Shown piece by piece: positions 6,707 through 14,381 of a stretch of DNA of 33,489 bases. The notes beneath the pieces were generated by a model. That model had not been told where the DNA came from. It searched no databases and was given only the letters and a program-made list of their open reading frames with translations. The position numbers and the translations under genes were made by a program. Every line of letters starts with the position of its first letter. Position 1 is the stretch's first letter. The stretch spans positions 1 through 33,489 of the forward strand of contig JAEUQN010000070.1 of assembly GCA_016789725.1 (NCBI GenBank), read 5' to 3'. Source of the stretch: Blastocatellia bacterium. GTDB taxonomy: Bacteria > Acidobacteriota > Blastocatellia > RBC074.

Positions 6707-9166
6707 ATGATCCTTAACATAAGCGGCGGACCGCGCTTCCGTCACGCAAAATATCTCTTGTTCACCCTTTCACTCCTCATTATCAACTCCCTCTCCATTT
6801 TGGCCCAAGAACACAAAGGCGGCGGTGAAGCCAGTCTCGTGTTACCCGATTTGTCGCAGGTCAGTTTTCTCGGCGGCGTCAATGGTCATACGTTATTGCT
6901 GGTCGGCTTGGTAGTCAGCGCATTGGGAATGATTTTTGGATTGATTATCTACAATCAATTAAAAAACCTGCCGGTACATAAATCCATGTTGGAAATTTCC
7001 GAATTGATTTATGAAACGTGCAAAACGTATCTCGTCACGCAAGGCAAATTTATTCTGATCCTCGAAGCGTTTATTGCCGTCATCATCGTGCTGTATTTCG
7101 GTGTGCTGTCGGGATTGGGCGTGATGCGTGTGGCAATCATTTTGCTTTTCAGTTTAGTTGGCATCGCGGGCAGCTATGGCGTCGCGTGGTTCGGCATTCG
7201 CGTCAACACATTTGCAAACTCACGAACAGCGTTCGCATCGCTTGGCGGTAAGCCATATCCGATTTATGCGATTCCCCTGAAAGCCGGAATGAGCATCGGC
7301 ATGCTGCTGATCTCGGTCGAGCTGCTGATCATGTTGTTCATTCTGCTGTTCGTGCCGGGCGATTACGCGGGGCCGTGTTTCATCGGATTTGCGATTGGCG
7401 AATCGTTGGGTGCGGCGGCGTTGCGTATCGCGGGCGGCATCTTCACGAAAATTGCCGACATTGGCTCCGACCTGATGAAGATCGTCTTCAAGATCAAGGA
7501 AGACGACGCACGCAATCCGGGCGTGATTGCCGATTGTACGGGCGACAACGCAGGCGATTCGGTTGGCCCATCGGCAGACGGATTTGAAACCTATGGCGTG
7601 ACGGGCGTCGCGTTGATTTCGTTCATCCTGCTTGCGGTAACAAATCCGACGGTGCAGGTTCAATTGCTCGTCTGGATTTTTGTGATGCGCGTGATGATGG
7701 TCATTGCTTCTGCCGGGTCTTACTTCATCAACGAAATGCTGGCAAAAGGCAAGTATGGCAATGCTGATGAAATGAATTTTGAGAAGCCGCTGACCAGTCT
7801 CGTGATGATTACTTCTGTCGTTTCCATCATTCTGACATTCGTTGTGTCATACCTCATGATTCCAACGCTTGGGAACGACGCCTCGTTGTGGTGGAAACTT
7901 TCCATCATTATTTCGTGTGGCACTGCGGCGGGCGCAATCATTCCCGAAATGGTCAAGTGGTTCACGTCCACCGAATCGCGGCACGTCGCCGAAGTGGTCA
8001 CTTCCTCAAAAGAAGGCGGCCCTTCATTGAATATTTTGTCTGGTTTGGTGGCCGGTAATTTCTCAGCCTACTGGCTTGGCATTGCTATCGTAATTTTGAT
8101 GGCGATTGCTTATGGCGTCAGCACGGCAGGATTAGCGGCATTGATGGCAGCCCCGGCAGTGTTTGCATTTGGCCTCGTCGCGTTCGGATTCCTCGGCATG
8201 GGACCAGTCACGATTGCAGTTGACTCGTACGGCCCGGTGACAGACAACGCACAATCGGTCTATGAGTTATCGCTGATTGAGCAGGTTCCCAACATCGAAA
8301 ACGAGGTCAAGAAAGACTTTGGTGTAGATGTAAAATTTGAACGTGCCAAGCATTTGCTTGAAGAAAACGATGGTGCAGGAAATACATTCAAAGCGACCGC
8401 CAAACCCGTGTTAATCGGAACGGCGGTGGTCGGCGCAACCACGATGATCTTCTCTATCATTCAAGTGTTGCGCGGCGAAGCAGCATCGGAGGCGGCATTT
8501 TTTGAAAGCCTCTCGTTGCTGAATCCACTCTTCCTGCTCGGCCTGGTCACGGGCGGAGCGGTGATTTACTGGTTTACCGGCGCATCAACACAAGCTGTGA
8601 CGACCGGGGCCTATCGCGCGGTCGAGTTCATCAAAGCGAATATTAAGCTGGAAGGGATTGAAAAAGCCTCGGTTGAAGACAGCAAAAAGGTCGTCGAAAT
8701 TTGTACGGTCTACGCACAGAAAGGTATGTTCAATATCTTCCTGACCGTGTTTTTCTCTTCGCTCGCTTTTGCGCTCGTTGATCCGTATTTCTTTATCGGC
8801 TATTTGATTTCGATTGCGATCTTCGGATTGTATCAAGCTATCTTCATGGCAAATGCGGGCGGTGCCTGGGACAACGCCAAGAAGATTGTCGAAGTCGAAT
8901 TGAAAGCCAAAGGCACACCGCTCCATGACGCCACCGTCGTCGGTGATACCGTGGGTGATCCGTTCAAAGACACGTCTTCGGTAGCAATGAACCCAGTCAT
9001 CAAATTCACGACATTGTTCGGATTATTGGCAGTGGAATTGGGCCTGAAGCTTTCGCAAAGTCAGGGTGCAGGCGTCAGTCACGTCTTGGCAGCGATCTTC
9101 TTTTTGGTGTCGGTATTCTTTGTTTGGCGGTCGTTCTACGGCATGCGAATTGGATCAGAGAAATAA
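6707..9166 (+). CDS. hppA: Membrane-bound proton-translocating pyrophosphatase
   Basis: This 819-residue protein has about sixteen membrane helices. It couples PPi hydrolysis to ion pumping across the membrane. Substrate-binding acidic motifs are present in divergent form: DIGSDLMKIVFKIKEDDARN, then DCTGDNAGDSVGPSADGFET, and near the end GGAWDNAKK and GDTVGDPFKDTSSVAMNP. In the GNTFKATAK segment a lysine occupies the position that is alanine in potassium-dependent enzymes (GNTTAA), which predicts a K+-independent, H+-pumping type. The N-terminus has an extra hydrophobic segment before the core that may be a signal peptide. The ATG has an AGAGGA ribosome site, its own promoter and a terminator after the stop, so it is probably monocistronic. 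Confidence 0.95.
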   Translation: MILNISGGPRFRHAKYLLFTLSLLIINSLSILAQEHKGGGEASLVLPDLSQVSFLGGVNGHTLLLVGLVVSALGMIFGLIIYNQLKNLPVHKSMLEISELIYETCKTYLVTQGKFILILEAFIAVIIVLYFGVLSGLGVMRVAIILLFSLVGIAGSYGVAWFGIRVNTFANSRTAFASLGGKPYPIYAIPLKAGMSIGMLLISVELLIMLFILLFVPGDYAGPCFIGFAIGESLGAAALRIAGGIFTKIADIGSDLMKIVFKIKEDDARNPGVIADCTGDNAGDSVGPSADGFETYGVTGVALISFILLAVTNPTVQVQLLVWIFVMRVMMVIASAGSYFINEMLAKGKYGNADEMNFEKPLTSLVMITSVVSIILTFVVSYLMIPTLGNDASLWWKLSIIISCGTAAGAIIPEMVKWFTSTESRHVAEVVTSSKEGGPSLNILSGLVAGNFSAYWLGIAIVILMAIAYGVSTAGLAALMAAPAVFAFGLVAFGFLGMGPVTIAVDSYGPVTDNAQSVYELSLIEQVPNIENEVKKDFGVDVKFERAKHLLEENDGAGNTFKATAKPVLIGTAVVGATTMIFSIIQVLRGEAASEAAFFESLSLLNPLFLLGLVTGGAVIYWFTGASTQAVTTGAYRAVEFIKANIKLEGIEKASVEDSKKVVEICTVYAQKGMFNIFLTVFFSSLAFALVDPYFFIGYLISIAIFGLYQAIFMANAGGAWDNAKKIVEVELKAKGTPLHDATVVGDTVGDPFKDTSSVAMNPVIKFTTLFGLLAVELGLKLSQSQGAGVSHVLAAIFFLVSVFFVWRSFYGMRIGSEK

Positions 9167-9187
9167 CCCTGAACAGGTGCTTCACCA

Positions 9188-9240
9188 CAACGCCCGTATT
9201 GATTGTCTCAAAGGCAAATCACACGGGCGTTGTTTTATTT
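9188..9240 (+). terminator. Terminator of hppA
   Basis: CAACGCCCGT (9188-9197) pairs perfectly with ACGGGCGTTG (9223-9232) around a 25-base loop. The stem is followed on the plus strand by TTTTATTT. The T-tract runs into the end of holB, which is encoded on the other strand, so the element separates the two convergent genes. On the minus strand there is no T-tract. Confidence 0.75.
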
Positions 9241-10224
9241 GGCAAGACTGAGCAAAACGGCTTCAGTGGCAACCTGCCGATTGATGTTGATGTTGAGATT
9301 CCGTCGCAGCTCATCGAATTTCTTGACCCATTCCATCAACCGTGCGAGTCCGTTTTTTTCAGCTAATGATTGCAGCCGATCTGTGACGTCTATGTTGACG
9401 ACATCTGCATCTACCCCACCTGCCGCGACTAAAAACACATCGCGCAGCACATTCAGCAACAAATTCAGCATCCGCTCAAACGCCTCGCGTTCCTGCTTGC
9501 CATAATGCTCGGCAGCTTTGACTAGACGATATTTATTGTTCCCGCTCGCGAGTAATTCCAATAATTCCAACATCTCACGCCGCTCGCGACGATATTCGGA
9601 AAGATCAATCGCCGTCGCCTGCCCGATTCTGCCACCAGTCAAGCGTGCCAGCAGTTTCGTATCCGGCGCAGGGCGTTGCGAGGTTTTAGTTAAATACGTC
9701 TCCATCTCTGCAATCGAGAGGGGCGCAAAACTCAGGCGCTGCGCACGTGACCGGATCGTCGGCAATAACGCATCGGGCCGCGAGGTCAGCAAAATGATGG
9801 TAGATGTCGGCGGCGGCTCTTCGAGCGTTTTGAGTAAAGAATTCGCGGCTTCTTCACGCAAACGATCAGCTCCGTCAATTAGAAAGAAACGCTGTTTTCC
9901 TTCGCGTGGTCGTACTTGTATATCATCTGTCAAAGCCCGTGTCTGGGCAATTTTGATGTAATTTCCATCGGGCTGAACCGTGACGACATCGCTGTACGAA
10001 TTAGATTGAATGCGTGTGCAAACGGGACAATCATCACAACTATCATCACGCGTTGCTGGTGGCCGCTGGCAATTGGCGGCTTTAGCAAAGGTCAGAGCGA
10101 ACTGTCGTTTCCCTACCCCGTCAGGCCCGGCAAAAATCAGTGAGAGCCCCAATCCATCGCGTTGCAACAACCGTTGCAGGATTTGTTTGTTGTGGTTATT
10201 CCCAATGAGGGTGGAAAAAGACAT
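9235..10224 (-). CDS. holB: DNA polymerase III subunit delta'
   Basis: This 329-residue AAA+ clamp-loader subunit has a P-loop-like GPDGVGKRQFALTFAKA. It has a zinc-binding cysteine group (CDDCPVC) and the acidic-box/sensor region FFLIDGADRLREEAANSLLK. The TLEEPPPTSTIILLTSRPD and IRSRAQRL (SRC-like) segments follow. It loads the sliding clamp as part of the gamma/tau complex. I chose the ATG at 10224 (MSFSTLIG). An upstream in-frame TTG at 10233 would add three residues. No clear ribosome site is visible for either. It lies 66 bases after tmk in the order hfq-tmk-holB, and the tmk-holB pairing is common in bacteria. Confidence 0.92.
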   Translation of the reverse strand: MSFSTLIGNNHNKQILQRLLQRDGLGLSLIFAGPDGVGKRQFALTFAKAANCQRPPATRDDSCDDCPVCTRIQSNSYSDVVTVQPDGNYIKIAQTRALTDDIQVRPREGKQRFFLIDGADRLREEAANSLLKTLEEPPPTSTIILLTSRPDALLPTIRSRAQRLSFAPLSIAEMETYLTKTSQRPAPDTKLLARLTGGRIGQATAIDLSEYRRERREMLELLELLASGNNKYRLVKAAEHYGKQEREAFERMLNLLLNVLRDVFLVAAGGVDADVVNIDVTDRLQSLAEKNGLARLMEWVKKFDELRRNLNININRQVATEAVLLSLAK

Positions 10225-10290
10225 ACGGGGCAAAATTAATTGGCAGAAACGGGCGGGTCTTGCGCCTTTGATGCCAGTGACGCAAACAGC

Positions 10291-10941
10291 TTAAATAATG
10301 CCTCGCAAAGCTTCTGTCACCAGTGGCCGAACCGTTTCGATAGAACCAGAAGCAGGAATAATCCGATAACGTTTTGGTTCTTGATGAGCCAGTTCTAAAT
10401 ATCCATTTCGCACACGTTCATGAAATTCGAGTGGTTCTCGATCCAAGCGATCCGCTTGTGCGTCTGTCGTGTTGTCGGCAGCATCTCCGCTACGACGATG
10501 AATTCGCTCCATTCCGGTGGCAACATCAAGGTCGAAGAGCAACGTCACATCAGGCTTCAACCCGCCAGTCGCCAGATTATTGAGTTGATTGATGAGCGTC
10601 AGATCGAAGCCTCGCCCATAGCCCTGATACGCGGTCGTCGCATCATAAAAGCGATCACTCAAAACCAATATCCCTTTAGCGAGGTTCGGCGCAATGAACT
10701 CGCGTACATGTTGCGCGCGGTCAGCGGCGTACAGCAATAATTCTGCTAATGGATCAACGGAATGAGGCGAGACATTCAACAACGCGGCACGGATCATCTT
10801 GCCGAGATCGGTCCCGCCTGGTTCACGTGTAGAGACGAAGGGAATGTTACGACCGGTGAGAATACGTTCGAGCATACGCAGTTGGGTAGTCTTCCCACAA
10901 CCGTCAATGCCCTCAAAAGTAATGAGCTTGCCGCGCGTCAT
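10291..10941 (-). CDS. tmk: Thymidylate kinase
   Basis: This 216-residue enzyme phosphorylates dTMP to dTDP with ATP. The P-loop FEGIDGCGKTTQ lies at about residues 9-20, and TREPGGTDLG at about 39-48 is the conserved dTMP-site motif. The DR(F/Y) motif is LSDRFYDATTAYQGYGRGFD, and the LID segment is LDREPLEFHERVRNGYLEL. Length and motifs are normal. It starts at an ATG 30 bases after the hfq stop and is followed by holB, giving a likely hfq-tmk-holB operon that joins DNA precursor synthesis and replication. Confidence 0.97.
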   Translation of the reverse strand: MTRGKLITFEGIDGCGKTTQLRMLERILTGRNIPFVSTREPGGTDLGKMIRAALLNVSPHSVDPLAELLLYAADRAQHVREFIAPNLAKGILVLSDRFYDATTAYQGYGRGFDLTLINQLNNLATGGLKPDVTLLFDLDVATGMERIHRRSGDAADNTTDAQADRLDREPLEFHERVRNGYLELAHQEPKRYRIIPASGSIETVRPLVTEALRGII

Positions 10942-10971
10942 TGTGCCTGATTGTCCAACTCAATCTGGGAA

Positions 10972-11289
10972 TTAGCTCGTTTGCGTTCCGCCATTGGGTA
11001 CGGGAGCAGCTGGAGCAGCGGGCGGTGGCGGTGGCGCACTGCTTTGCTGATGGCCGCCATAATGACCGTGCTGAACTGCGCCGCGTGGGACGGAAATCGT
11101 CGAAATCGCGTGCTTGAAAATCAACTGTTCCAAATTGCCAGATTCCAAAACGACTGAGAATTTGTCAAAGCTGCGAATTCTTCCAGTGAGCTTGACCCCG
11201 CCGATCAAATAGATCGTCACATTAATGCGATCACGGCGAAGTGTATTCAAAAAACCATCTTGAACGTTTTGAGATGCTTGGGTATCCAT
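10972..11289 (-). CDS. hfq: RNA chaperone Hfq with long disordered C-terminal tail
   Basis: This 105-residue protein has an Sm-fold core (about residues 7-70). Sm1 is seen as QDGFLNTLRRDRINVTIYLI...GGVKLTGRIRSFDKFSVVL, and Sm2 as LIFKHAISTISV, close to the family's YKHAIST with Phe in place of Tyr. Hfq forms a hexamer that pairs small RNAs with mRNAs. The last 35 residues are His/Gly then Pro/Ala-rich (GHYGGHQQ, APPPPPAAPAAP) and are surely disordered. The ATG is preceded by a GAGAGAGG ribosome site. It sits first in hfq-tmk-holB rather than beside miaA/hflX as in proteobacteria. The 142 bases upstream should hold its promoter, but I cannot pick one with confidence. Confidence 0.93.
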   Translation of the reverse strand: MDTQASQNVQDGFLNTLRRDRINVTIYLIGGVKLTGRIRSFDKFSVVLESGNLEQLIFKHAISTISVPRGAVQHGHYGGHQQSSAPPPPPAAPAAPVPNGGTQTS

Positions 11290-11431
11290 AGGCTTGAGCC
11301 TCTCTCGTGGAAGTTTGTTAATTCGTTTGTTAGTTATCTATCCGGGGCACCATCGGTGACAGCGGCGTATGTTAACCGAAACGCTAAGTTCAGGCTACTA
11401 AATATTTGATAGATGGGCAAAAGTTCGCAAT

Positions 11432-12208
11432 TTATTTCTCACGAACAAAGGCGCTTTTAGCTCGTCCGTTGCCGCCCCGCCGAATCATTATGATTTCTGC
11501 CAGAATTGCCACCGCAATTTCTTCAGGCGTTTGCGCGCCAATGTCGAGTCCGATGGGCGCATAAACACTTCGCAGCAATTCCTCGCTGATACCCTCGCGT
11601 TTCAGATGCGCGCGAATCGTCGTGGTACGGCGGCGACTGCCAATCATACCGATATAGCGCGCGGGTTTATCAGTCACTTCCTGCAAACAGATTTCGTCGT
11701 GCTTATGTCCACGCGTAACAATTACCAAATGCGATGCGGCAGTGATCTTTAGTGATTGCAACGCGACAACAAAATCATCCGCGATTAAATTAATGCGCTC
11801 GTCAGGAAAACGTTCGCGCGAAACAAACTCCGCCCGATCATCAATCACCGTCACACGAAAGCCCAGAAACACGCCCATTTGGGCAACTGCCAGTCCAACG
11901 TGACCGCCACCACAAACAATCAGTTGCAACAGCGGACGCGCAATTTCAAAGAGCAACCGCGTCTCGCCCAAAGTTTGCGTCACGATTTCCTGCCGCTCAT
12001 CGGCCATCAGTAAAAGGGACTGTTCAGCCGCAGACGCGTCAAATATCGGCCCTAACCCCAGCGTACCACCCACAACCGCGCCTCCTTCCTCTACTAACAA
12101 GCGCGTCGTTTTTTCCGCCGCCTGCGCAACCACCGACACAATCGCCAGTGAATGCCCATTCGCAAACGCGTGTTGGATGGCCGTAGAGATTTCCGCTGGT
12201 TTTATCAT
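11432..12208 (-). CDS. XdhC family protein, Rossmann-fold C-terminal half
   Basis: This 258-residue protein matches the C-terminal part of XdhC/CoxI proteins. Its NAD-binding-like Rossmann domain begins LQLIVCGGGHVGLAVAQMG (about residue 93 on), followed by VTVIDDRAEF, VIVTRGHKHDEICL and YIGMIGSRRRTTTIRAHL. The end YAPIGLDIGAQTPEEIAVAILAEII is strongly conserved in the family. XdhC binds molybdenum cofactor, promotes its sulfuration and delivers it to xanthine dehydrogenase-type hydroxylases. I chose the ATG at 12208 because it overlaps the upstream stop as ATGA. A TTG six bases earlier is less likely. It is coupled to the gene for the N-terminal half. No molybdenum hydroxylase gene is in the window. 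Confidence 0.88.
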   Translation of the reverse strand: MIKPAEISTAIQHAFANGHSLAIVSVVAQAAEKTTRLLVEEGGAVVGGTLGLGPIFDASAAEQSLLLMADERQEIVTQTLGETRLLFEIARPLLQLIVCGGGHVGLAVAQMGVFLGFRVTVIDDRAEFVSRERFPDERINLIADDFVVALQSLKITAASHLVIVTRGHKHDEICLQEVTDKPARYIGMIGSRRRTTTIRAHLKREGISEELLRSVYAPIGLDIGAQTPEEIAVAILAEIIMIRRGGNGRAKSAFVREK

Positions 12209-12540
12209 GACCAAACCTCAATCATCACTTCCATTTCGCCCCCGCAAATCATGCCTTCTTCATCCGGCGGCACATCAGGATTGTCGCGCAAAGTGAAATG
12301 ACAGAGACGCGATTTCCCGTCATTCAGGGCTTCGCGCGCTTCGGCCCAGACATCGGCTTCGACGCAACCGCCACCTACAGTGCCAAGCATTTTTCCAGTT
12401 TCATATACCAGCAATTTTGCGCCAGTGCGTTGCGGCGTCGAGCCGGAAGTTGTGATGATTGTCGCCACTGCCAACTTCTCGCCTGCCTCCTGAGCTTTTG
12501 CGATTTCGTCGTAGACTTCAGTTTGTGTGAGCAAACTCAT
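12205..12540 (-). CDS. XdhC/CoxI family protein, N-terminal half
   Basis: This 111-residue protein matches the XdhC_CoxI domain, with VATIITTSGSTPQRTGAKLLV at about residues 25-45, MLGTVGGGCVEADVW at 51-65 and GMICGGEMEVMIE near the end. It is encoded directly upstream of the Rossmann-domain half and overlaps it by four bases, so the two probably form one functional XdhC made of two chains. The ATG at 12540 has GGAG about ten bases upstream. The open frame continues 126 bases further up, but that part overlaps the end of the TonB-domain gene and has no family resemblance. Role: maturation of a molybdenum hydroxylase encoded elsewhere. Confidence 0.87.
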   Translation of the reverse strand: MSLLTQTEVYDEIAKAQEAGEKLAVATIITTSGSTPQRTGAKLLVYETGKMLGTVGGGCVEADVWAEAREALNDGKSRLCHFTLRDNPDVPPDEEGMICGGEMEVMIEVWS

Positions 12541-12619
12541 ATCGTAATTTCTCCGTGCCCCCAAGTGTACCGCACGATTCAAGCACCGGGAAGTTCGCGG
12601 AACAGCCAACTCTAAAACG

Positions 12620-13537
12620 TCAAGGATGGTCGCTTTTCGTTTGCGCCAACGGCTGAATGCTGGCACTGGTGTGGGTTAAGGTAAAGTAATAAGTAATATG
12701 CGCGCGAACGTCTACAGGCTGATTATTCACTTTGGCTGGATCAAATGTCAGTTGCTTTGCTGCGTTCATCGCACTTTCATCCAAGCCGTAACCCAGTTTC
12801 TGTTCGACCGCTAAATCTTTGAGTTTTCCGTCGTGTGCAAACAATGCGATCAACACAACCTTGCCTTCGATCTTTTTCTCACGTGCTTTGGCCGTATACA
12901 TCGGCAAATACATCGCGCGAATGCTGGGGCGCGGCACTTCAGCAACGCGCGGCTCTGGGCGTAATGGTTGTTGCGTTGGTGATTCGCTTGCCTTAACGAC
13001 AGGACGCAATTCTTCAGGGTCTGGTTCGTAGACCGTGATCGTTTCGATGACATCCAGCGGATTGATTTTCGGACGCGTTTGTTGGCTGATCTGTTTTGCG
13101 CTTCGTTCGAAGATGAAAAATCGTTCGTTGCGTTTTTCGATGCCGCTGATTTTCCACTTCCCTGCCAACACATCGCCGACGCGCAGGTTTTGGCTTTTGA
13201 TGTCGCTAATGCCCAGCATTGTTGTGATTTCGTCTGCGGTCAGAATTTGCAAATCAGGAACTGTATCTTCACCGCTGATGATCGCCTGCTGCTCGACATA
13301 TTGCTTTTGCAAAAGCAACCGCTGTTTCGAGCGAGTGTAATCATTGCGGCTGATTTCCTGCTGCTGGATTTGATATTCCAGCTCGTTTAACTCCTCTGCG
13401 AGATTGGTGAAATACGCGGTGATGATCGGGCCAAAAGCAATTTTTGTTGGTTGCCCTGTTTGCGCTGGCACCGACACCATCAAGGCAACAAAAACCGTGG
13501 CAACAAAAACCGTGATCGTGAAAAGGAACTTTGCCAT
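12620..13537 (-). CDS. TonB C-terminal-domain protein
   Basis: This 305-residue protein starts with a hydrophobic segment (residues about 4-24) that can be a signal peptide ending near PAQ, or a membrane anchor. Residues about 42-85 are predicted coiled coil (LAEELNELEYQIQQQEISRN). A middle domain (95-150) has no match I recognise. A proline-rich stretch at 175-205 leads into a TonB_C-like domain at about 212-288 (KKIEGKVVLIALFAHDGKL, LGYGLDESAMNAAKQLTF, VDVRAHITYYFTL). True TonB proteins energise outer-membrane receptors with ExbBD. No exbBD or receptor is nearby, and many such domains in Acidobacteria-like genomes have unknown roles. Its 3' end lies 80 bases before the XdhC pair on the same strand. 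Confidence 0.75.
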   Translation of the reverse strand: MAKFLFTITVFVATVFVALMVSVPAQTGQPTKIAFGPIITAYFTNLAEELNELEYQIQQQEISRNDYTRSKQRLLLQKQYVEQQAIISGEDTVPDLQILTADEITTMLGISDIKSQNLRVGDVLAGKWKISGIEKRNERFFIFERSAKQISQQTRPKINPLDVIETITVYEPDPEELRPVVKASESPTQQPLRPEPRVAEVPRPSIRAMYLPMYTAKAREKKIEGKVVLIALFAHDGKLKDLAVEQKLGYGLDESAMNAAKQLTFDPAKVNNQPVDVRAHITYYFTLTHTSASIQPLAQTKSDHP

Positions 13538-13636
13538 TGCTATTTCTCGGTAGGGCCAAACTCAAACCGAGCGGGATTATGGCGTATCCATTCTCAGCCG
13601 GTCAAGAAAGCATTTTCCTTGCACTAACTATCGTTG

Positions 13637-14254
13637 TCACTCCTTCTCTGGATTGTTTGAGAGTTCAGGTTTCAACTCTACGGATTGGATACGTCCATCT
13701 GAGACAAACCGAACCAGCGTTTCCTGCACGCTGTTCACTGGTTGAATCAGCTTTTGGATTTCTTCTTCACTGTAGCCATTGGCCTTCGCCAGTTCCAGAA
13801 ACTGCCGTGCATTTTCGAGTTGCAATTGTGCGTTCTTCAGCCGAATAGCGTCGTTCTCCAAATTGATTTTGGTGTTTTGGGCTGCAAGATGGTCATCTTC
13901 CAAACTTCTCCGCCGGGAATGCACACGATAATCAATCAAGCGGAATAGAAAGTCCTTAACGTGTCCAACCACTGTTCCCATACCGACCAAATCCGTAAAG
14001 CCTGGCGAATTGTATTGAATCCGACAGACTTCCAGCTCCGCCTGCGGATGATGCGTTTTGAGGTGTTGTGTCAGAAGCGATCTTTCTGTCCACATTTCGA
14101 CCTGCCTTTCTGTTTCGTTACTGGTCGCCGCAGCAACAATCCTTAGCCCCAGGTTGTAGAGGAAATCAAGCTCGTGCAGGAAAGTCGCCATGTCCGATGC
14201 TGACCAGTCATCACTGATATTAATCCTGATGATCTGCCGGGAATCGAACGACAT
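13637..14254 (-). CDS. Uncharacterised 205-residue protein divergent from lexA
   Basis: I do not recognise this family with certainty. There is no signal peptide or membrane helix, so it is probably cytoplasmic. Residues 1-100 look like a mixed alpha/beta domain (IIRINISDDWSASDMATFLHEL), ending in a conserved-looking segment, YNSPGFTDLVGMGTVVGHVKDF (81-102). A basic stretch (RVHSRRR, 110-116) is followed by a strongly charged helix at about 117-160 likely to form a coiled coil. The end is YSEEEIQKLIQPVNSVQETLVRFV. The ATG has GGAG seven bases upstream and a promoter (TTGAAA-N17-TATAAA) in the 185-base gap shared with lexA. Being back to back with lexA, it may respond to DNA damage, but this is inference. 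Confidence 0.75.
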   Translation of the reverse strand: MSFDSRQIIRINISDDWSASDMATFLHELDFLYNLGLRIVAAATSNETERQVEMWTERSLLTQHLKTHHPQAELEVCRIQYNSPGFTDLVGMGTVVGHVKDFLFRLIDYRVHSRRRSLEDDHLAAQNTKINLENDAIRLKNAQLQLENARQFLELAKANGYSEEEIQKLIQPVNSVQETLVRFVSDGRIQSVELKPELSNNPEKE

Positions 14255-14297
14255 GTGTTATCTCCTAATTTCAAAAGGGAAATTTTCGACATTTATA

Positions 14298-14342
14298 GAA
14301 AATCTGTCGCGCGCGTTTATAACACCGCAAAACAGATTTTTC
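14298..14342. repeat. Inverted repeat bracketing the promoter of the 205-residue gene
   Basis: GAAAATCTGT (14298-14307) and ACAGATTTTTC (14332-14342) form an inverted repeat with nine perfectly matched bases. Their centres are 34 bases apart, about three helical turns. One arm overlaps the -35 element and the other sits at the predicted transcript start of the minus-strand gene. This suggests paired operator half-sites rather than a terminator, because no T-tract follows. Confidence 0.55.
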
Positions 14343-14344
14343 AA
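14316..14344 (-). promoter_or_regulatory. Promoter candidate for the 205-residue gene
   Basis: On the minus strand TTGAAA (14339-14344) is followed after exactly 17 bases by TATAAA (14316-14321). This places the transcript start near 14309, about 55 bases before the ATG at 14254. Confidence 0.6.
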
Positions 14345-14353
14345 TATCTTCAA

Positions 14354-14381
14354 TTGACAATTTTCGTTAAGCCTCGATAAT
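14354..14381 (+). promoter_or_regulatory. Promoter candidate for lexA with a TTAAGC direct repeat
   Basis: TTGACA (14354-14359) is followed after 16 bases by GATAAT (14376-14381), predicting a leader of about 50 bases. A direct repeat TTAAGC (14367-14372 and 14381-14386) overlaps the -10 box at 14-base spacing. It could be a regulator site. I did not find a standard SOS box of the E. coli, Bacillus or alphaproteobacterial types. Confidence 0.55.

Noticed and set aside
7220..7663. Open frames on both strands inside hppA
   Set aside because: They mirror the conserved membrane-pump sequence and have Arg/His-rich composition typical of shadow frames.
9188..9240. Bidirectional terminator between hppA and holB
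   Set aside because: The hairpin is symmetric, but a T-tract follows it only on the plus strand.
12541..12666. Upstream extension of the XdhC N-terminal gene
   Set aside because: The added 42 residues overlap the end of the TonB-domain gene and do not resemble XdhC. The ATG at 12540 has a good ribosome site.
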